Shown here: piece after piece, positions 7,994-16,660 of the stretch
Position numbering within the stretch: the first letter of the stretch is position 1
Layout of the letters: every line of letters starts with the position of its first letter
NCBI RefSeq assembly: GCF_000013645.1
Contig: NC_007951.1
Span: 4,588,001-4,652,000, forward strand
DNA from: Paraburkholderia xenovorans LB400
GTDB lineage: Bacteria; Pseudomonadota; Gammaproteobacteria; Burkholderiales; Burkholderiaceae
Length of the DNA: 64,000 nt
Direction of reading: 5' to 3'
The notes under the pieces: model-generated
What the model saw: the letters and a program-made list of their open reading frames with translations, nothing else
Databases searched by the model: none
Told to the model about the DNA's origin: nothing
Program-made: the position numbers and the translations under genes

Positions 7994-8515
7994 TCAGTGC
8001 AGAGACCCATGACGTGCGCCGCCGCCCCAATAATGGCCACCGCCACCGCCGCCCCAGCCGCCACCGCCACCGCGCCATCGGTACCCGTGGCCAGTCCAGC
8101 CGCCTCCCTGCCCGTGGCCCCAATAGCCGTGGCCGCCCCAGCCTCCATGGCCCCAGTGACCATGATGGCCTCCACCGTAACAGCAGCCGCCCCAATAGCC
8201 GAAGCTCAGTGACACCGAAGGTCCCCACCACGGCCAGCCGTAGTACGGATACGGGACGGGGTAATACGCAGGCTCGACGAAGACCGGTGCGGCGGTTGCG
8301 ATATAGGTGTTCGTCGATGCAGTCGCATCGGACGCTGTGCCGGATGCGGCTGCATCGGGCATCGTGAACGGATATGGCTGCGTCACCGCTGTCGGCACGT
8401 CATCATATGGAACGTAGCCATAGGGCGCGTAGTAATAGCAACCGGACAAACCTGCGGACAGCGCCACCACCGCAACGGCGCTGCGTGCGCGCGACGCTGC
8501 ATCAAGCGCTTTCAT
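7994..8515 (-). CDS. Gly/His/Trp/Tyr-rich lipoprotein
   Basis: A 173-residue protein with a signal sequence ending in the lipobox LSGC (Cys about 26), so it is probably lipid-anchored in the envelope. Mature part: Tyr/Pro-rich stretches (YYYAPYGYVPY, YYPVPYPYYGWPWW), then a C-terminal third made mainly of Gly, His, Trp and Tyr (GHWGHGG-type repeats). Such His/Gly repeats can bind metal, but that is inference. Similar Gly/Tyr-rich lipoproteins are common in Burkholderia without a known role. The plus strand also shows long frames here, which are composition shadows. Confidence 0.7.
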   Translation of the reverse strand: MKALDAASRARSAVAVVALSAGLSGCYYYAPYGYVPYDDVPTAVTQPYPFTMPDAAASGTASDATASTNTYIATAAPVFVEPAYYPVPYPYYGWPWWGPSVSLSFGYWGGCCYGGGHHGHWGHGGWGGHGYWGHGQGGGWTGHGYRWRGGGGGWGGGGGGHYWGGGARHGSLH

Positions 8516-8761
8516 GACCTGCTCCTTGCTGCGCGACCCGCGTGCCGCGCGCTCTCTTACAACAAGCTTATATCAGCAAGGCCGGTGCCGCCTTCCGTAC
8601 GCGCCATAACCGCTGCGTCTCCGCACCTGTATTAACTTTGCATGAACAATCTTGCACCGGCGCATGCCGACGTCACGATAGTCCGGTCGAAATTGCCGAA
8701 CTAGAATTGACGTGGACTGGCGTTTTTCTTACAACGAACCTTCACTCCGCAAGAGGGTGGC

Positions 8762-10519
8762 ATGCCCAGGATGTCAGATTCAGACGCCGTAAATCGGGTC
8801 CAACGCGCCGGCACGCTTGTGACCGAGGAATTCGACGCGCGTCGACGCCGGGCTCCGGACTTTGCTGCCGAAAACGAGGCCCTGCATGGTCTCGCCCAGA
8901 CGCTGAACGCAGCGGATGGCGTGATGCTCCAGACGCTCGTCGACACCGCGCTGAAGTTGTGCAACGCCGGCAGCGCCGGCATCAGCCTGCGCGAGCGTGA
9001 TGCGAGCCTACCTCATACCTTCCGCTGGGTGGCGCTCTCGGGTCACTGTGCAGACCTCGTCGGACACCTGCTTCCGCCCGATAACAGCCCGGCGGGCGTC
9101 ACGCTTCAACTGGGCTCGCCCCAGCTGTTTGCATTCCCCAAACGCCAGTTCGATTGCCTTGCCCCCATCACGCACGAGGTCACAGAAGAACTGGTCGTGC
9201 CCGTCCCCGGCACGCCCGAGCCCTGGGGCGCGCTCTGGGTCATGTCTTATGATGAGCACCTTCACTTTGACAGCGAACACCGCCGCATCCTGACGAGTCT
9301 TGCAAACTTCACGTGTGCCGCCCTGACTATCCGGCAGGCGAAAGCCGACGCAGAAGCGCGCGCTGAGGAAGCGGAAGCCGCGAGGAATGCGCTCGCTGTA
9401 GTCGAGGCTCATCAGGTCGACTTCATCGCGACGCTCGGTCACGAACTGCGAAATCCGCTCGGTCCGATTGACAGCGCGCTCGCGGCGGCGCAAAAGTTGG
9501 CAGCCGGCAACCCCTCCGTGCTATCGGCGCTGGCGCTCGCCAACAGGCAGGTGCGGCAACTGAAGCGCCTCGTGAGTGACCTGCTTGACGCATCGCGGAT
9601 ACGGCACGGCAAGCTGTCTGTCCGCCACGCCTACGGACTACTCGGCGACATCGTCAAGGACGCGATGGCCGCCGTCACGGACGAGGCAGAGCGACGTCAC
9701 CAACAGCTACAGGTGACGCTGCCGGAGTACCCGGTGACGGTCTTTGCAGATGCTGCCCGTCTGACCCAGGTCGTCTCAAACCTGCTGTCGAACGCCGTGA
9801 AGTACACGCCATCAGGAGGTGAAATCAGGCTACGGGTGGATGCTCCCGACCCGAATACGATACCCGCGCACGATTCGACGCCGAGGGACGCAATCGTCAC
9901 CTTGCGGGACAACGGCATGGGTATCGCGCCGGGCATGCTACCGCACGTCTTCGACATGTTCGCCCAATCACCGTCCGCGCGAACGCGTTCAGACGGCGGG
10001 CTGGGCATTGGCCTGTCGGTCGTCAGATACCTGGTCAACGCCCATAGGGGCGAGATTGCAGTTGTCAGCGAGGGTGAGGGCAACGGTACGGAAGTCACGG
10101 TACGGCTGCCTATCGTGTGCAGAAGTCAGCTCGACCACGCGGCGGCGACCACGCACGGCATGTCCCCAGCTCGCATCCTGCTGGTAGACGACAATGCAGA
10201 TGCCACCGAGGCACTCGCGATGTTGTTGACGCTCGACGGTCATGAGGTCAGACGTGCGCAGTCCGGACCGGAGGCGCTCTCGATAGTCGAGTCGTTCACG
10301 CCCGACATTGCACTCATTGACATCAACATGCCCGGCATGGACGGGCATGAACTGGCACGCCGACTGCGCGAGCATGCGCAATGCTCATCGACCCGTCTGG
10401 TGGCACTGACCGGTTACGCAGGGACAATGCCGGATTCCACCGCCATTGAGAGCGGATTCGACCACCGTCTCATCAAGCCGCCCTCGCTCGAGGACCTCGC
10501 GTATGTCTTGCGTGGTTAG
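8762..10519 (+). CDS. GAF-domain hybrid sensor histidine kinase/response regulator
   Basis: A 585-residue soluble kinase. It has an N-terminal GAF-like sensor domain (about 40-195), a short coiled linker (195-218), HisKA with H227 in FIATLGHELRNPLGPI, a HATPase domain (N-box NLLSNAVKY, G boxes DNGMGIAPG and GGLGIGLS), and a C-terminal receiver with phospho-Asp at about 520 (LIDINMPG). No transmembrane segment is visible, so it senses a cytoplasmic signal. The start at 8762 follows GAGGGTGGC; an internal ATG at 8771 is possible. It stands alone on this strand; the lone receiver at 7275-7655 is the nearest partner candidate. Confidence 0.9.
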   Translation: MPRMSDSDAVNRVQRAGTLVTEEFDARRRRAPDFAAENEALHGLAQTLNAADGVMLQTLVDTALKLCNAGSAGISLRERDASLPHTFRWVALSGHCADLVGHLLPPDNSPAGVTLQLGSPQLFAFPKRQFDCLAPITHEVTEELVVPVPGTPEPWGALWVMSYDEHLHFDSEHRRILTSLANFTCAALTIRQAKADAEARAEEAEAARNALAVVEAHQVDFIATLGHELRNPLGPIDSALAAAQKLAAGNPSVLSALALANRQVRQLKRLVSDLLDASRIRHGKLSVRHAYGLLGDIVKDAMAAVTDEAERRHQQLQVTLPEYPVTVFADAARLTQVVSNLLSNAVKYTPSGGEIRLRVDAPDPNTIPAHDSTPRDAIVTLRDNGMGIAPGMLPHVFDMFAQSPSARTRSDGGLGIGLSVVRYLVNAHRGEIAVVSEGEGNGTEVTVRLPIVCRSQLDHAAATTHGMSPARILLVDDNADATEALAMLLTLDGHEVRRAQSGPEALSIVESFTPDIALIDINMPGMDGHELARRLREHAQCSSTRLVALTGYAGTMPDSTAIESGFDHRLIKPPSLEDLAYVLRG

Positions 10520-11107
10520 CTTGACCACCAATGCAGGAGCAAGGGCTGCGTGACAGTATACTGTGGCACCGTGACGCGTCGCCCGATTTCGGACCTAAGC
10601 GACCACACGTCTTCATCGCATTTGTGAACTCCAAGCTCGCGACCAGGCATGCCAAGCATTGCATCATTGGCCCTGCAATGCATCGGCTGACAATCAGCCA
10701 ATGATTTCAGCGACGTTGCCCTCGGTGTTTTCAGTGCGCGTGGTCTGCATTGCGGAGCGACGTGCACACCGTTATCACGAACTTGATAGGGCTTCGGCGG
10801 CGAAAACCGCATCTTGCCCTCACCGGAAGGCGTCGACCAGGAAACTAGCCTTTCCCGCAGCGCTCGTGCTGCGGCAACACTACTAACCTTCGGATTCCTG
10901 AGCGCATTTCCAGCTATTTGGTGAATTTGTTGCGTCTTTAGCCTCTCGGAATTGCAGCGCTCATAAAGCGCGTACTGCGCTAATCCATCCACGCATCGTA
11001 GTTGCCAGTTTGCCGGACAACTGCAAGCAACGAATCGCGCCTGCGGTCGTGACAACATCCGTCCTCGACGTCCTTGGTCCGTGAAGGCAGGCCACAGCAC
11101 ATCTGAG
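10520..11107. other. 588-bp region with no supported gene
   Basis: A minus-strand frame spans most of it (to 11178), but its translation has no motif, mixed composition, and overlaps the GDCCVxC gene. No insertion-sequence ends or transposase remnant could be read. It is probably eroded island sequence between the kinase gene and the mer locus. Confidence 0.4.
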
Positions 11108-11326
11108 TCAGCCAGCACAGCATGAGCCTGACTGCTGCATTGGAGGGCATCTGTTGGTGCCATATGAGCAGTACACACAGCAATCGCCGGGCTTTGGCCT
11201 CAGCACCGTCCTGCAGTGCTCGCATTCGTAAAACCACACGCAGGCATCTATGGGCATTGTCTCGTCTTGCTGATGCCCGCACGCCGGGCAAGTGATGATG
11301 GAATTCAGCACAACCGCGCTCATCAT
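11108..11326 (-). CDS. GDCCVxC domain-containing protein of a mer locus
   Basis: A 72-residue Cys-rich protein: CPACGH near the N-terminus, CEHC in the middle, then GDCCVYCSYGTNRCPP. The GDCCVxC signature is typical of small proteins found with mercury-resistance genes. The ATG overlaps the end of merP, so it is the third gene of merT-merP-GDCCVxC. The paired cysteines suggest metal handling in the cytoplasm; its exact role is not established. Confidence 0.85.
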   Translation of the reverse strand: MMSAVVLNSIITCPACGHQQDETMPIDACVWFYECEHCRTVLRPKPGDCCVYCSYGTNRCPPMQQSGSCCAG

Positions 11327-11607
11327 TGCTCCCTCTCGAGATGAGATGGATAGCCCGCGTCAGCTGTGGCCTTCGTCAATGCGCCGACCGTAGTCTGCTT
11401 TGGGTCAAATATCACCTCCGCGCGTTTGGTCGCGAAGTCGACCTTGGCCGTAGCCACGCCCGGTACCTTCTCAATCGCTTTGCGAACCGTAATCGGACAC
11501 ACCGCGCAATCCATGTTTGTGACGTCAAGGGTGACCGTGCGAAGGCCTTCAGCGAAGGCGGTCGACGCTGTCAGCGCCATCGCGAACACTGTAACCAGTT
11601 TCTTCAT
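11323..11607 (-). CDS. merP: MerP, periplasmic mercury-binding protein
   Basis: A 94-residue protein with a cleavable signal peptide (about 1-19, ending AFA) and one heavy-metal-associated domain whose metal site is NMDCAVCP (two Cys three apart). MerP takes up Hg(II) in the periplasm and hands it to MerT. It sits 9 bp after merT and overlaps the GDCCVxC gene. Length and motif are normal. Confidence 0.93.
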   Translation of the reverse strand: MKKLVTVFAMALTASTAFAEGLRTVTLDVTNMDCAVCPITVRKAIEKVPGVATAKVDFATKRAEVIFDPKQTTVGALTKATADAGYPSHLEREQ

Positions 11608-11616
11608 GGCAGAGTC

Positions 11617-11967
11617 TCAATAGAAGAGCGGCGCATACAGGGGGAACGACATCAGGGCGAGCGCGGCCGGCACAACAACCCAGAAAACGACGCGCTGCCT
11701 GTGCCGCATCGATGGCACCAGGCAGGCTTCGCCCTCAGCACATTTCCCAGCCCGGGCGTAGAGCCTGTAGAAGGCCATTGCGAAGAAGGCGATGGACGCC
11801 GCAATAAACAGCGGTTGAAATGGCCGCAGCGCGGTCAAACGCGAGCTCCAGGCGCCCCCCACTCCCAGCACCACAAGGAGCAAGGGGCCCGCACAGCAGG
11901 CGGATGCGCCAAGCGCGGCAGCCGCTCCCACGAGGAGGGAGCCAGTGGTGGTCCAGCGACGCCGCAT
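11617..11967 (-). CDS. merT: MerT, mercuric ion transport protein
   Basis: A 116-residue inner-membrane protein with three hydrophobic segments. The Cys pair in the first segment (SACCAGPLL) and the second Cys pair in the cytoplasmic loop (KCAEGEAC) are the Hg(II) relay residues of MerT. It is the first gene after the mer promoter and imports Hg(II) delivered by MerP. Normally the ion is then reduced by MerA, but no merA is present in this window. Confidence 0.93.
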   Translation of the reverse strand: MRRRWTTTGSLLVGAAAALGASACCAGPLLLVVLGVGGAWSSRLTALRPFQPLFIAASIAFFAMAFYRLYARAGKCAEGEACLVPSMRHRQRVVFWVVVPAALALMSFPLYAPLFY

Positions 11968-11996
11968 GACACTTCCTTTTCCGACTGGTTGAGTCT

Positions 11997-12027
11997 AGTC
12001 TAGGTGCGTACCTGAGTACGGAGTCAA
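11997..12027 (-). promoter_or_regulatory. mer promoter/operator (MerR site)
   Basis: Read leftwards towards merT: -35 TTGACT (12022-12027), a 19-bp spacer, and -10 TAGACT (11997-12002). The long 19-bp spacer is the hallmark of MerR-controlled promoters. Inside it lies the dyad CCGTAC-TCAG-GTACGC (about 12006-12021), matching the usual mer operator halves GTAC...GTAC. It is placed between the divergent merT and merR genes. Confidence 0.88.
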
Positions 12028-12034
12028 GCACGCC

Positions 12035-12433
12035 ATGCAGGAAATGACCATCGGACAGCTGGCCGAAGCGGCAGAGGTCAATGTCGAGACCGTGCGGTAC
12101 TACCATCGCCGGGGGTTGCTTCCGCTACCGCCGCGTCCGACCGGTGGCATTCGGCGCTATCCGGCAGATGTGCTGAGGAGACTGCGCTTCATCAAGCGGT
12201 CGCAGTCCCTTGGCTTTTCACTGGATGAGGTGGAAGCGTTGCTGTCTCTGCACGACGGTCAGACGTGCAGGGCCGCGCGCGCAATCGCCGAACACAGGCT
12301 CACCGATGTGCGCCAGCGCATGCAGGATTTGTCGAGGCTGGAGGCCGCTCTGGCGACCCTGGTGCACCGCTGTTCGAACGTCGAAAGGAAAGATGTCGTG
12401 CCCGCTCATCGACACACTCATGGACGGGGATGA
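12035..12433 (+). CDS. merR: MerR, Hg(II)-responsive regulator with frameshifted C-terminus
   Basis: Residues 1-112 are a typical MerR: HTH (TIGQLAEAAEVNVETVRYYH), 'GIRRYP', dimer helix, first ligand C78 (GQTC) and second ligand C113 (HRC). After C113 the frame reads SNVERKDVVPAHRHTHGRG and stops. In the neighbouring frame the same DNA encodes the expected end, SCPLIDTLMDGDELTR, with stop at 12446. Removing one A near 12385-12391 restores this tail with exactly nine residues from C113 to the last Cys, as in canonical MerR (Cys117 to Cys126). So the third Hg ligand is lost by a one-base insertion, unless this is a sequencing error. It diverges from merT. Confidence 0.88.
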   Translation: MQEMTIGQLAEAAEVNVETVRYYHRRGLLPLPPRPTGGIRRYPADVLRRLRFIKRSQSLGFSLDEVEALLSLHDGQTCRAARAIAEHRLTDVRQRMQDLSRLEAALATLVHRCSNVERKDVVPAHRHTHGRG

Positions 12434-12786
12434 GCTGACCCGGTGAACACCATCAGCCCCGGCATACCGGGATAGAGCAACGCCGTGTGACGAGGTTGGT
12501 GGCCAGCAGCCTAGCGCGTCATCAAGCCTTTTCTCGCCCTTTTTTGCAAAGGGGCCTTTTTATCGTCCACAGCGTGGCGCGCCGAACGATTCGCGCGCCC
12601 TCTATGCGCTACGCTGTTCGACCCGCCATCCTGATTCGGGGGAGTCCGCGGGAGCCCCGCGGCCGCCCGCGTTTCATCGGATGCTCGCGGCAATGCGCAT
12701 GTGGTCGGTTGCCTTCGGGCAACAAGGCGGGCATGCCCCTGCGACTGCATGCATGTGGAAATCTGATGCTCGAAACGGAGGAAACA
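12434..12786. other. 353-bp region between merR and the coiled-coil gene
   Basis: Apart from the displaced merR tail (to 12446) no gene is supported. A plus-strand frame from 12487 runs into the coiled-coil gene, but the strong RBS and ATG at 12787 mark the real start. GC-rich, with no repeats noticed. Confidence 0.4.
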
Positions 12787-13158
12787 ATGAGTAATCCACA
12801 AAGCGATGCAATGCGCCAGCTGGGCGCACTCATGCATTCTGGCTTTAGGGCCTTCAAGGAGAAACTTGAGGAGCACGACCAGCAGCTTGCCGAGCATGAG
12901 GACCGTATCCAGTCACTCGAAGCCGACAGAGCCGGTAAGGACGAGAAAATTGCCCAGCAAGACCAGAAAATTGCCGAGCTGCAGTCGCAGCTCCAGTCGC
13001 TGGTCAGGTCGCAGAGCGTGCCGCAGAAATCGGCGACCGCCTATGACCTTGTAGAGAAGCAGGACTACACGCGCACCCAGGCGGCCAGCTTGATGGGGTA
13101 TTCGACCGGCTACACCGGCAAGCTGGTGAAGATGCACAAGCAGCGTCTCGGCAGGTAG
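12787..13158 (+). CDS. Coiled-coil protein with a C-terminal HTH-like segment
   Basis: A 123-residue protein (MSNPQSDAMRQLGALMHSGF and on) with GGAGGAAACA just before the ATG. Residues about 20-85 are a charged heptad-type coiled coil (HDQQLAEHEDRIQSLEADRA, KIAQQDQKIAELQSQL). The C-terminal 35 residues ('DYTRTQAASLMGYSTGYTGK', then 'LVKMHKQRLGR') look like a small helix-turn-helix. It could be a dimeric DNA-binding protein. I know no family name. A GC-rich hairpin without a T-run follows at 13215-13232. Confidence 0.6.
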   Translation: MSNPQSDAMRQLGALMHSGFRAFKEKLEEHDQQLAEHEDRIQSLEADRAGKDEKIAQQDQKIAELQSQLQSLVRSQSVPQKSATAYDLVEKQDYTRTQAASLMGYSTGYTGKLVKMHKQRLGR

Positions 13159-13450
13159 TCTTCGCAGCCGGCCAAGCGGCGCAAGCTGCTCGCGGACGGC
13201 CAGCTACTCACTTCCGCCGCCCTCAGGCGGCGCTGTCAATGTCGCGGCAGGCCTTGAGCATCGCGATGCGGCGCAAGCGCTTCTTCAACGTCGACGTAGG
13301 CGGAGCTTTGCTCCCGAGATTTACGCGCTGAAGCGAGCGCTTGAGCTGCTTGGTGTCGATACCGCCGAACCCATCCATTTCACGTTTCCCGACCAGCCGC
13401 CGCCCCGCAGCTGAGTCAGCCGGGTGACACGCAGCCTCGGCCTGCGGCCC

Positions 13451-13825
13451 TCAACCGGCAAAGGCGGCCTTCACGAACGCAGTAGCGAGTGCGTTGGCGC
13501 GCGTGTAAAAGCCCGGGTCGGCGGGGCCGCCCGTGTTCGCCAGGATGTGCCCGGTAGCGGTGAATACATGCCAGACATAGCCCCTGGCGTCACGAAACAC
13601 GAACAGCAGGCCATACGCCTGTCCGGCCGTGTCGCTCAGCCCCGCCAGCCAGACGGTCTGCCCTCCAACCACAACCCACTTTGCCGTACCGGCAAGCGCA
13701 TAACCGCGACCCATCAGTTGGGCAAAGTCCATCCCATACGCGTCAGGCCCCTGCTCGGTCTGGGTCGCGCCGAATACCGCGATGTCGCCCAGCCCGTCGT
13801 AGCGCACATAGGTTGAATCCGGCAA
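13451..13825 (-). CDS. Hypothetical protein, possibly 5'-truncated
   Basis: A 124-residue frame whose codon use fits coding DNA (MPDSTYVRYDGLGDIAVFGA and on, ending VKAAFAG). The only start at the left margin is TTG at 13825; the frame is open for about 18 codons before that without ATG or GTG, so the true N-terminus may be lost. It has Gly/aromatic-rich beta-like segments (KWVVVGGQTVWLAGLSDTAG) and no catalytic motif. Function unknown. Confidence 0.5.
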   Translation of the reverse strand: MPDSTYVRYDGLGDIAVFGATQTEQGPDAYGMDFAQLMGRGYALAGTAKWVVVGGQTVWLAGLSDTAGQAYGLLFVFRDARGYVWHVFTATGHILANTGGPADPGFYTRANALATAFVKAAFAG

Positions 13826-14112
13826 GGGTGACTGGGGGCCGGCCGCTTTGCGCCAGTTCGCGCAGCTACGGAGCCTTCTTCACGCTCTCGCACCGGATGC
13901 TATTTACTCCGCCGATTCGCCGAAGACGTTTAGTCGCAAGGCCGCAACAGCCCGTGAAGGCAGTGGTGTCGGCGCGAGAGGTCACTTCGGCTATCAGGCT
14001 CACCGTTCAGCACCAGTTGATGGGCAGCGCACCCTTCTTCGTCCTCGCGCCCGAACCTTCATTACCCCCGGTCGCGGAACCGGTCGTCGGGGTTTTCCCT
14101 CTTGAAATCGCC

Positions 14113-14162
14113 TTGACAGGGTCAACCGGTCATCAGATTATTTGCCCTTACGAAGAGCAAAT
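14113..14162 (+). promoter_or_regulatory. Probable promoter and operator of the pentitol dehydrogenase/xylulokinase operon
   Basis: TTGACA (14113-14118), 17 bp, then GATTAT (14136-14141) is a good sigma-70 promoter. Overlapping its -10 is an inverted repeat, ATTTGC-N11-GCAAAT (14140-14162), which is operator-like. It would give a leader of about 175 nt before the dehydrogenase ATG. The rest of the interval 13826-14325 holds no supported gene. Confidence 0.5.
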
Positions 14163-14325
14163 GTTCAGTGACATATTTTCCGGGCGGCAACCGATGCTGT
14201 GATTGCATTCAGCGGGTGGCGGACTCTTGAGCCGGAAATCGAACTTCTTTCTGCGAGCGACAAAGTGAGTGGGACGTTTCCAGCCCTCGCAAATCTGCAA
14301 TGTGGCAAACCAGGAGGGCAATGTT

Positions 14326-15054
14326 ATGGCCGGAGAACTGCAGGGCAAGGTCGCTGTTGTAACGGGCGCTGCTTCAGGGATAGGTTTGGCGAGTACCCAG
14401 GCGATGTTGACTGCCGGTGCTCGCGTCGTGCTGGTCGACCGCGATGAGGCGGCATTGACGTCAATCTGTGGGGAGCACGGCGACGCAGCTTTTCCTTTAG
14501 TCGTGGATTTGCTCGACCCAGCAGCGTGCTCGGCTCTCGTACCCCATGTGCTGGACATCGCCGGGCAAATCGACATCCTGCACGCGAACGCCGGCACTTA
14601 TGTGGGTGGCGAACTGGTCGAGGCAGACACTGCAGCGATTGACCGAATGCTGAATCTCAACGTCAATGTCGTGATGAAAAACGTTCACGACGTGCTGCCC
14701 CACATGATTGCTCGTCGGACGGGTGATATTGTGGTGACCAGCTCCCTGGCGGCTCACTTTCCGACGCCGTGGGAGCCGGTCTATGCTTCGTCCAAGTGGG
14801 CGATTAACTGCTTTGTCCAGACCGTGCGGCGTCAGGTTTTCAAACACGGAATCCGCGTCGGTTCTGTATCGCCTGGCCCGGTCATCAGTGCACTGCTTGC
14901 CGATTGGCCTGAAGAAAAACTGAAAGAAGCCAAAGAATCCGGGAGCCTGCTCGAGGCTAGTGAGGTGGCGGATGCAATCATGTTCATGTTGACACGGCAA
15001 CGCGGCCTGACCATCCGCGACGTGGTCTTGATGCCCACCAACTTCGACCTATAG
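14326..15054 (+). CDS. SDR family pentitol-type dehydrogenase
   Basis: A 242-residue classical short-chain dehydrogenase: NAD(P) motif TGAASGIG near residue 14, 'NAG' (HANAGTY), catalytic Ser in 'VTSSLA' and the YxxxK motif 'YASSKWA'. D at the end of strand 2 (VLVDRD) indicates NAD(H). GGAGGG precedes the ATG at 14326. It lies 34 bp before a xylulokinase, so a ribitol/arabinitol-type dehydrogenase making a ketopentose is likely. The substrate is inferred from the neighbour. Confidence 0.75.
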   Translation: MAGELQGKVAVVTGAASGIGLASTQAMLTAGARVVLVDRDEAALTSICGEHGDAAFPLVVDLLDPAACSALVPHVLDIAGQIDILHANAGTYVGGELVEADTAAIDRMLNLNVNVVMKNVHDVLPHMIARRTGDIVVTSSLAAHFPTPWEPVYASSKWAINCFVQTVRRQVFKHGIRVGSVSPGPVISALLADWPEEKLKEAKESGSLLEASEVADAIMFMLTRQRGLTIRDVVLMPTNFDL

Positions 15055-15088
15055 GCGAGCTAGGCAGGCTTCACCTTGGGTATCAGCA

Positions 15089-16552
15089 ATGTTCCTCGGC
15101 ATTGACCTCGGCACGACCGAATTGAAGGTCCTTTTGCTGTCAAGCGATGGAAGTGTCGTCGGGACCGCTCGTCATTCTTTGGAAATCTCACGGCCGAGGC
15201 ACCGATGGTCAGAGCAAGACCCAGATGATTGGTGGCGAGCTACGAGAATTGCGCTTTCGACGCTACGCAATAGCCATCCCGATGCGTTTGCTCGCGTGCA
15301 GGCCATTGGCATGTCGGGTCAGATGCACGGCGCTGTTCTGCTCGGCGCAAATGACGAACCGTTGCGCTCAGCGATACTTTGGAATGACATGCGCAGCGCC
15401 AGCGAATGCGCCGAACTCGAGGCCCGCGCACCGAGACTGCGCGAGATAGCAGGCAACTGCGCGATGCCAGGACTCACTGCGCCGAAGCTTCTATGGCTGG
15501 CGCGACACGAGCCGGAGTGCTTCCGACGGGTGTCATGCGTGGTGCTACCGAAAGATTACGTTCGTCTGCGCTTGACCGGCATCAAGCTTACGGACGCGTC
15601 TGATGCGTCGGGAACGCTTTGGCTAGATGTTGGACGCCGGCAGTGGTCCGACGAGCTCCTACATGCCTGTGACATGACGCAGATGCAGGTTCCTCGGATT
15701 GTGGAAGGTTGCCAGGCAACCGGCGTTGTGCTCGCAAGTGTCGCCAGTGAGCTTGGGTTGTCCCCAAATGTACTGGTTGCAGCGGGCGGAGGCGACACGG
15801 CGACAAGCGCGCTCGGCGTCGGCGCGACAGAACCTGGAGAGGGCTTTCTGTCGCTCGGTACGTCGGGTGTCCTTTCCGTCGTCACCGAGCGCTTCCGGCC
15901 AAGCCCGGAACTGGGACTGCACGCACTTTGCCACGCAATTCCAGACAGGTGGCACCGAACCAGCGTCGTGCTGTCCGCGGCTAGCTGCATTCGCTGGCTT
16001 TGCAAGCTGACTTCGGCTGACGAAACTGCTTTGTTAGCCGAGGTCGAGGGTGTCAGCGCGAGCGGTCGCACTAAAGCGCCATTGTTCCTGCCGTATCTTT
16101 CCGGCGAACGGACGCCTCACAATGACCCATATGCTCAGGGCGTGTTCTGCGGTCTTAATCAATCAACGGACCGTGCGACGCTCGCTTATTCCGTTATCGA
16201 AGGCGTCACGTTTGCCCTGTCCGATGGCCTCGACGCCTTGCGTACAGATGGTACTCAGGAAACGTTGGTGAACCTTATAGGCGGAGGCGCACGCAGTACG
16301 TTCTGGGCACAGTTGCTCGTCGACGTACTCGGGATAGTGTTACGCCGTCCGTTTGACACACATTACATCGCTGCGCTCGGCGCCGCTCGTCTAGGCTGGC
16401 TTGCAGCTGGCGGGGACTTCCCCGTTGTCGTCCGTACGCAGTCGCTATCGCAGGAGTTCTTCCCTGACGACGAACGGCGTCAAATACTCTCCGAGCGGTT
16501 GGCGTCATACAGATTCCTGTATAGGCAAATGCGACCGCTTTTCCCGAGATGA
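15089..16552 (+). CDS. xylB: Xylulokinase (FGGY family)
   Basis: A 487-residue protein of normal length. N-terminal FGGY ATPase motif GIDLGTTELKVLL, 'GMSGQMHG' and 'LWNDMRS' as in XylB, catalytic Asp region 'LTDASDASGTLWLD', C-terminal 'GTSGVLSVV', 'YLSGERTPHND' and 'IGGGARS'. It phosphorylates D-xylulose to xylulose 5-phosphate for the pentose-phosphate pathway. With the dehydrogenase upstream it forms a minimal pentitol route; no transporter or repressor gene is adjacent. Confidence 0.9.
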   Translation: MFLGIDLGTTELKVLLLSSDGSVVGTARHSLEISRPRHRWSEQDPDDWWRATRIALSTLRNSHPDAFARVQAIGMSGQMHGAVLLGANDEPLRSAILWNDMRSASECAELEARAPRLREIAGNCAMPGLTAPKLLWLARHEPECFRRVSCVVLPKDYVRLRLTGIKLTDASDASGTLWLDVGRRQWSDELLHACDMTQMQVPRIVEGCQATGVVLASVASELGLSPNVLVAAGGGDTATSALGVGATEPGEGFLSLGTSGVLSVVTERFRPSPELGLHALCHAIPDRWHRTSVVLSAASCIRWLCKLTSADETALLAEVEGVSASGRTKAPLFLPYLSGERTPHNDPYAQGVFCGLNQSTDRATLAYSVIEGVTFALSDGLDALRTDGTQETLVNLIGGGARSTFWAQLLVDVLGIVLRRPFDTHYIAALGAARLGWLAAGGDFPVVVRTQSLSQEFFPDDERRQILSERLASYRFLYRQMRPLFPR

Positions 16553-16660
16553 CCTTTGCATCCGCGCGCTCGCTTGCGCGCTTTCGGTTCGCCTCGTTTT
16601 GTTAAGTCGTCGTGGGTCCAAGACAGCGCAGCGTTCAACTCTGGAGGCTGTGGAACCACC

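Noticed and set aside
7888..8367. Long Arg/Pro/Ala-rich plus-strand frames over the lipoprotein gene
   Set aside because: They are low-complexity shadows of the Gly/His-rich lipoprotein coding strand.
10516..11178. A 220-codon minus-strand frame read as a possible gene
   Set aside because: No motif, odd composition, overlaps the GDCCVxC gene, and no RBS or start context; treated as non-coding.
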